Source: Candidatus Gastranaerophilales bacterium
Lineage (GTDB): Bacteria > Cyanobacteriota > Vampirovibrionia > Gastranaerophilales > Gastranaerophilaceae
DNA: 64,000 bases
NCBI GenBank assembly: GCA_944325885.1
Contig: CALVBT010000001.1
Span: 1 to 64,000 of the forward strand
Reading direction: 5' to 3'
Within the stretch, counting starts at the first letter, position 1, and each line of letters opens with the position of its first letter. Under the pieces are notes generated by a model, which was not told the origin of the DNA, made no database searches, and was given only the letters and a program-made list of their open reading frames with translations. Positions 61,480 to 64,000 of this stretch are shown piece after piece. Position numbers and translations under genes: made by a program.

Positions 61480-62637
61480 CTAAACTTTTAATAACAACAA
61501 ATAAAATACCAGTACAAAAGCCAGTATCACAGCCAGCCCGAAAAGAGAATAAACAAGATAAGACTGGTATGTGCCGCCTTGCAGTTTACCGCTCAAAAAT
61601 GACAAGGCCCTTACTATCAGTTCTGTTATATTAATCACTGTTTCTACAACATATTTTTCTATCCAGCCAAACACCCTGCACAACGGCATAAACCATTTGT
61701 TCATAAATCCTATCAGCACGAATATTGCTGCCAGAACAAGAAGTGTCCAGCCCCAGTATGCGCCCAGTTCAAAAAAGAACGGGTTGAATCTGAAAAACAA
61801 ATACAAACCAACAAGCGCAATCAGACTGTTTTGATACAAAATGATTCTGTTCAGCGGGGATTTTTCTTTTTTCTCAAAAGTTATGTAGATAAATGCCTGC
61901 ATAAATTTCATTACAACAACAAATATTAAAAGCGAACAGAAAAATACAAAAACAGGTATGCTCATAAGAGAGTTTATGCTCGCAGCAATATTGTTTATGT
62001 TAGAAAATGCAAGTGCCAGATTGTCAGTCAGACTGTTGTATACGACGGCAAAGTACATTATTGTCAATACAGCAAACAAAAGCGTCAAATCACCTATTCT
62101 GTTAAAAATAAATGATTTTATACCTGCTTTTGATTCTTCTCTGTTTGAAAAGTCAAAATTTATTAGCAGATAACTGGCAACTCCTGTAATTTCGCAAAAC
62201 AAATAGGTTTGAAAAATATTTGAGCTGATAAATATTCCGTTTAGCCCCAGAGCAAAAAGGTTCAGATAGAATAAGAGTCTGGGAAAATTTTCATTTTCAC
62301 GATATTTTGCAAAAGCAATATTCTGTATTGCAAACCCTAAAATGCCGGCAGCCAGAAGGAACGATACAGATGTCCTGTCAAGAAAAGTTCCGAGATAAAA
62401 ATTTATGCTGTCTAAAGACAACCACTGAAAATTTGTCGATATTGACAGATTTTTTATTGCGGAATAGTCAAAAGCCGCAATAGCAAAAATCAAGCATATA
62501 AAAGATAATGCTATGCTTATCGAAAAAATTGTTGTCTTTTCGATTTTGTAAGAAATAAGACCGTTAAATCCGATTATTATGCAGGTTATAAGAGGCAGAA
62601 ACAGTAAAAGGTTAATATTCTCTATAAAAAAGTCCAT
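61480..62637 (-). CDS. nuoL: Truncated NuoL-like subunit
   Basis: The 385-residue protein is far shorter than the usual 600 or more. It keeps the N-terminal half with Glu149 (FCEITGVASYLL), a FNRIGDL segment, Lys243 (VVMKFMQ) and a C-terminal lateral-helix-like tail (WIEKYVVETVINITELIVRAL). The hallmark loop PLHTWLPDAMxGPTPVSALIHAATM is replaced by unrelated residues, and the helices after it (about TM9-TM14) are gone. There is no frameshift or stop: the frame is intact, so it is a shortened gene rather than a fresh pseudogene. Start overlaps nuoK stop (TAATG). Confidence 0.82.
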   Translation of the reverse strand: MDFFIENINLLLFLPLITCIIIGFNGLISYKIEKTTIFSISIALSFICLIFAIAAFDYSAIKNLSISTNFQWLSLDSINFYLGTFLDRTSVSFLLAAGILGFAIQNIAFAKYRENENFPRLLFYLNLFALGLNGIFISSNIFQTYLFCEITGVASYLLINFDFSNREESKAGIKSFIFNRIGDLTLLFAVLTIMYFAVVYNSLTDNLALAFSNINNIAASINSLMSIPVFVFFCSLLIFVVVMKFMQAFIYITFEKKEKSPLNRIILYQNSLIALVGLYLFFRFNPFFFELGAYWGWTLLVLAAIFVLIGFMNKWFMPLCRVFGWIEKYVVETVINITELIVRALSFLSGKLQGGTYQSYLVYSLFGLAVILAFVLVFYLLLLKV

Positions 62638-62963
62638 TAATTCTCCTTATCTTTAATTTTTTCAACATCAAGATATTCGTTTGACTGGTAAATTTTGTAT
62701 AAAATAACCAGTGCAATAATTGCCTGTACAACAGCAATAGTCAGTATAAAAATGCTCGTAATATTTGCGTTGTCCAGTGAGTTGTCACAATAAAAACCAA
62801 AAGTTAAAAAACTTATTACAATAGAAATCGTCATACTGAACAAGGACATTATTGTTCTTAATATGTTTCTTGATATCAGCACCCCGAGCAGCCCTGTTAA
62901 AAACAGAAGCATAACCAGTATCAAATAGTGTACAAGCCCGATATTTAAAATTGCTTCTATCAT
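62637..62963 (-). CDS. nuoK: NADH-quinone oxidoreductase subunit K
   Basis: The 108-residue protein has three membrane helices, LVMLLFLTGLLGVLISRN and a middle helix. The pattern VVQAIIALVILYKIYQ matches NuoK/MnhC-type proteins. The usual Glu36 and Glu72 are not both evident in the expected helices, which I could not settle by eye. It overlaps nuoJ by ATGA. Confidence 0.85.
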   Translation of the reverse strand: MIEAILNIGLVHYLILVMLLFLTGLLGVLISRNILRTIMSLFSMTISIVISFLTFGFYCDNSLDNANITSIFILTIAVVQAIIALVILYKIYQSNEYLDVEKIKDKEN

Positions 62964-63460
62964 TGCTGCTCTCCTTTTTCGAGGAATATTTTTAAAACAG
63001 CCGCAGTTACAAAGACAAGAAGCAGCACAATGTGCAGCGGGAACAGGTGCTGTGAAAATTTTACGACATCAGTTGATTTTACTATTACAAAATTAAAAAT
63101 GTCATAAAGAGAGTTGTTAAATTCTTCTTTAAAAAACAGCCAGCATAGTGCGCTGAATACACCTGCCACTATGACAGAAACACTTATCTTAAACGGCGAA
63201 ACAAGCTTTAGCTTTAGATTGGTTCTGCCTATTTTTTTTAGCAGAATAAAAATATATGCACACAAAAATAATCCGCATAAAATCAACTGAAAAATAGCGA
63301 TGTACTGTGCATTCAGTGTCAAATACAAAAGTGAAGAAAAGCATATTAAACACAGCAGGCTGATTAGTGCCATATACATCCTTGGCGTAAAGATAATGCC
63401 TGAAGCCGAAATCAGGATTGCAAAAAACAGAGCGTAAAAATATAAAACATTTGACTCCAC
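62960..63460 (-). CDS. nuoJ: NADH-quinone oxidoreductase subunit J
   Basis: The 166-residue protein has five membrane helices and ALFFAILISASGIIF, YIAIFQLILCGLFLCAYIFILL in NuoJ positions. It starts with GTG at 63460 after GGAGAAGG. It is first in the nuoJKLMN run; no nuoH, nuoI or other peripheral-arm gene lies upstream, where a divergent TPR gene begins instead. Confidence 0.85.
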   Translation of the reverse strand: MESNVLYFYALFFAILISASGIIFTPRMYMALISLLCLICFSSLLYLTLNAQYIAIFQLILCGLFLCAYIFILLKKIGRTNLKLKLVSPFKISVSVIVAGVFSALCWLFFKEEFNNSLYDIFNFVIVKSTDVVKFSQHLFPLHIVLLLVFVTAAVLKIFLEKGEQQ

Positions 63461-63499
63461 TTAGTGCCTTCTCCTTAACAATACTATGCTATTTATTAT

Positions 63500-63526
63500 T
63501 TATAACACATGACAATGGTGTTATAA
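63500..63526. promoter_or_regulatory. 9+9 dyad between nuoJ and TPR gene
   Basis: TTATAACAC and GTGTTATAA flank 9 nt, a perfect inverted repeat midway between the divergent starts at 63460 and 63562. TATAAT at 63522-63527 may be the -10 of the TPR gene, so the dyad could be a shared operator. Confidence 0.45.
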
Positions 63527-63561
63527 TAATAATGTTGTGAATTATTAAGTTTAATTTTTTT

Positions 63562-64000
63562 ATGAAAAAAATAATATATCTTTTTGTAATTTTTGTTCTG
63601 GGGTTTTGCCTGTCTACAGGCGGTTTTGTGCTGGCAAGAGAAACTCCTGCCGAGTCGGAAGCAAATTTGAACTGTGTAAAGGGAGATAAAATTCTCGATT
63701 ATTATGAAAAACTCGAGGATAAATCAAACGGCGACAGGTATCTTAATGCTGCAAAATATTTTTATTATCAAGCAACAAGGCTGGATTTGTCCAATCAAAA
63801 TGCGCTTATCGGGCATGCCAGAGTAGCCTTGTATCAGAACAGACTCAGAGATGCAAAAAATGCTCTTATGATGGCATTGAATTTTAATGAGGTAAATCCG
63901 AGAGTGAGCTATTATCTTGGCGAGGTGTTTTTTAGAGAGGGTGAATACACTCAGGCCATTGATTTTTACAATTGGGCTTATACTCACGGGTACAAATATG
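63562..64000 (+). CDS. Secreted or anchored TPR-repeat protein (3' end outside window)
   Basis: ATG at 63562 opens a frame of at least 146 codons to the right edge. A signal peptide or anchor is at about 1-26 (LFVIFVLGFCLSTGGFVLA). Residues 55-146 hold TPR-like helix pairs (AAKYFYYQATRLDLSNQNAL, GHARVALYQNRLRDAKNALM, YYLGEVFFREGEYTQAIDFY). No strong ribosome site is seen. It reads away from nuoJ. Function unknown. Confidence 0.78.
   Translation, partial: MKKIIYLFVIFVLGFCLSTGGFVLARETPAESEANLNCVKGDKILDYYEKLEDKSNGDRYLNAAKYFYYQATRLDLSNQNALIGHARVALYQNRLRDAKNALMMALNFNEVNPRVSYYLGEVFFREGEYTQAIDFYNWAYTHGYKY

Noticed and set aside
61480-62637. nuoL as a sequencing frameshift or pseudogene
   Set aside because: Frame is intact from start to stop, overlaps nuoK as in a working operon, and the C-terminal tail is retained; deletion with remodelling fits better.
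1-64000. Insertion sequences, integrases, att sites, prophage genes, tRNA or rRNA
   Set aside because: None seen: no transposase or integrase motifs, no tRNA cloverleaf and no terminal inverted repeats with target duplications in the gaps read.

Overview
The window is AT-rich and almost fully coding. It looks like the chromosome of an anaerobic, fermentative, diderm bacterium. An autotransporter-type protein with a C-terminal beta-barrel implies an outer membrane. A trimeric [FeFe] hydrogenase, polyferredoxins and a lactate/malate dehydrogenase point to anaerobic metabolism. Families of class III signal-peptide (pilin-like) proteins and unknown proteins with an N-terminal PSFG-type motif remind me of uncultured Vampirovibrionia/Melainabacteria (Gastranaerophilales). 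That placement is inference from gene style, not from a marker gene. I see no rRNA, tRNA, IS element or CRISPR array.

Layout. (1) 1-4.2 kb, minus: a membrane-anchored kelch-like protein followed by an RTX calcium-binding protein that runs off the left edge and carries a FrpC-like Asp-Pro self-processing module. (2) 4.4-16.9 kb: a surface-polymer locus with tagD (CDP-glycerol synthesis), three CDP-glycerol glycerophosphotransferase-like enzymes, two GT4 glycosyltransferases, two fusion methyltransferases and two FkbM methyltransferases. A small Rossmann module recurs in four proteins. (3) 17.0-23.0 kb, minus: a Pmp-like autotransporter, then a 5'-nucleotidase-like protein translationally coupled to a DUF1893-membrane fusion. 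(4) 23.1-26.7 kb, plus: a Tat-targeted Fe-S aldo/keto reductase, a membrane polyferredoxin and tatA-tatC, behind a strong promoter with two operator-like dyads. (5) 26.7-27.6 kb: a small SprA-like protein and a secreted DUF1893 protein.

(6) 27.7-44.6 kb, minus: eighteen tightly packed or overlapping genes forming one apparent operon. It combines sugar enzymes (DegT aminotransferase, NeuD-like acyltransferase, NeuB-like synthase, glycosyltransferases, methyltransferase) with two KAS III/ACP pairs, an SDR, a FabZ-like hot-dog protein, a TPP enzyme, an acyl-adenylating ligase, LuxE, LuxC, a metallo-hydrolase and a 2-hydroxyacid dehydrogenase. acpS, which would load the carrier proteins, lies divergently beside it. 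I read this as an undescribed pathway that builds a dedicated acyl or aldehyde unit on carrier proteins and attaches it to a nonulosonic-acid-like or branched sugar. It is the best candidate for a new system in the window.

(7) 45.1-48.1 kb, plus: EndoQ-type PHP endonuclease and a short UvrD-like helicase. (8) 48.1-52.4 kb, minus: hydC-hydB-hydA, encoding an electron-bifurcating-type [FeFe] hydrogenase, with a Rex/CRP-like operator upstream. (9) 52.5-54.6 kb, plus: three pilin-like paralogues. (10) 54.7-57.0 kb, minus: radA and a FliA/WhiG-type sigma factor. (11) 57.1-58.4 kb, plus: two PSFG-motif proteins of unknown function. (12) 58.4-63.5 kb, minus: nuoJKLMN without the rest of complex I. 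NuoL is short, and channel lysines are replaced in NuoM and NuoN. (13) A TPR protein runs off the right edge.
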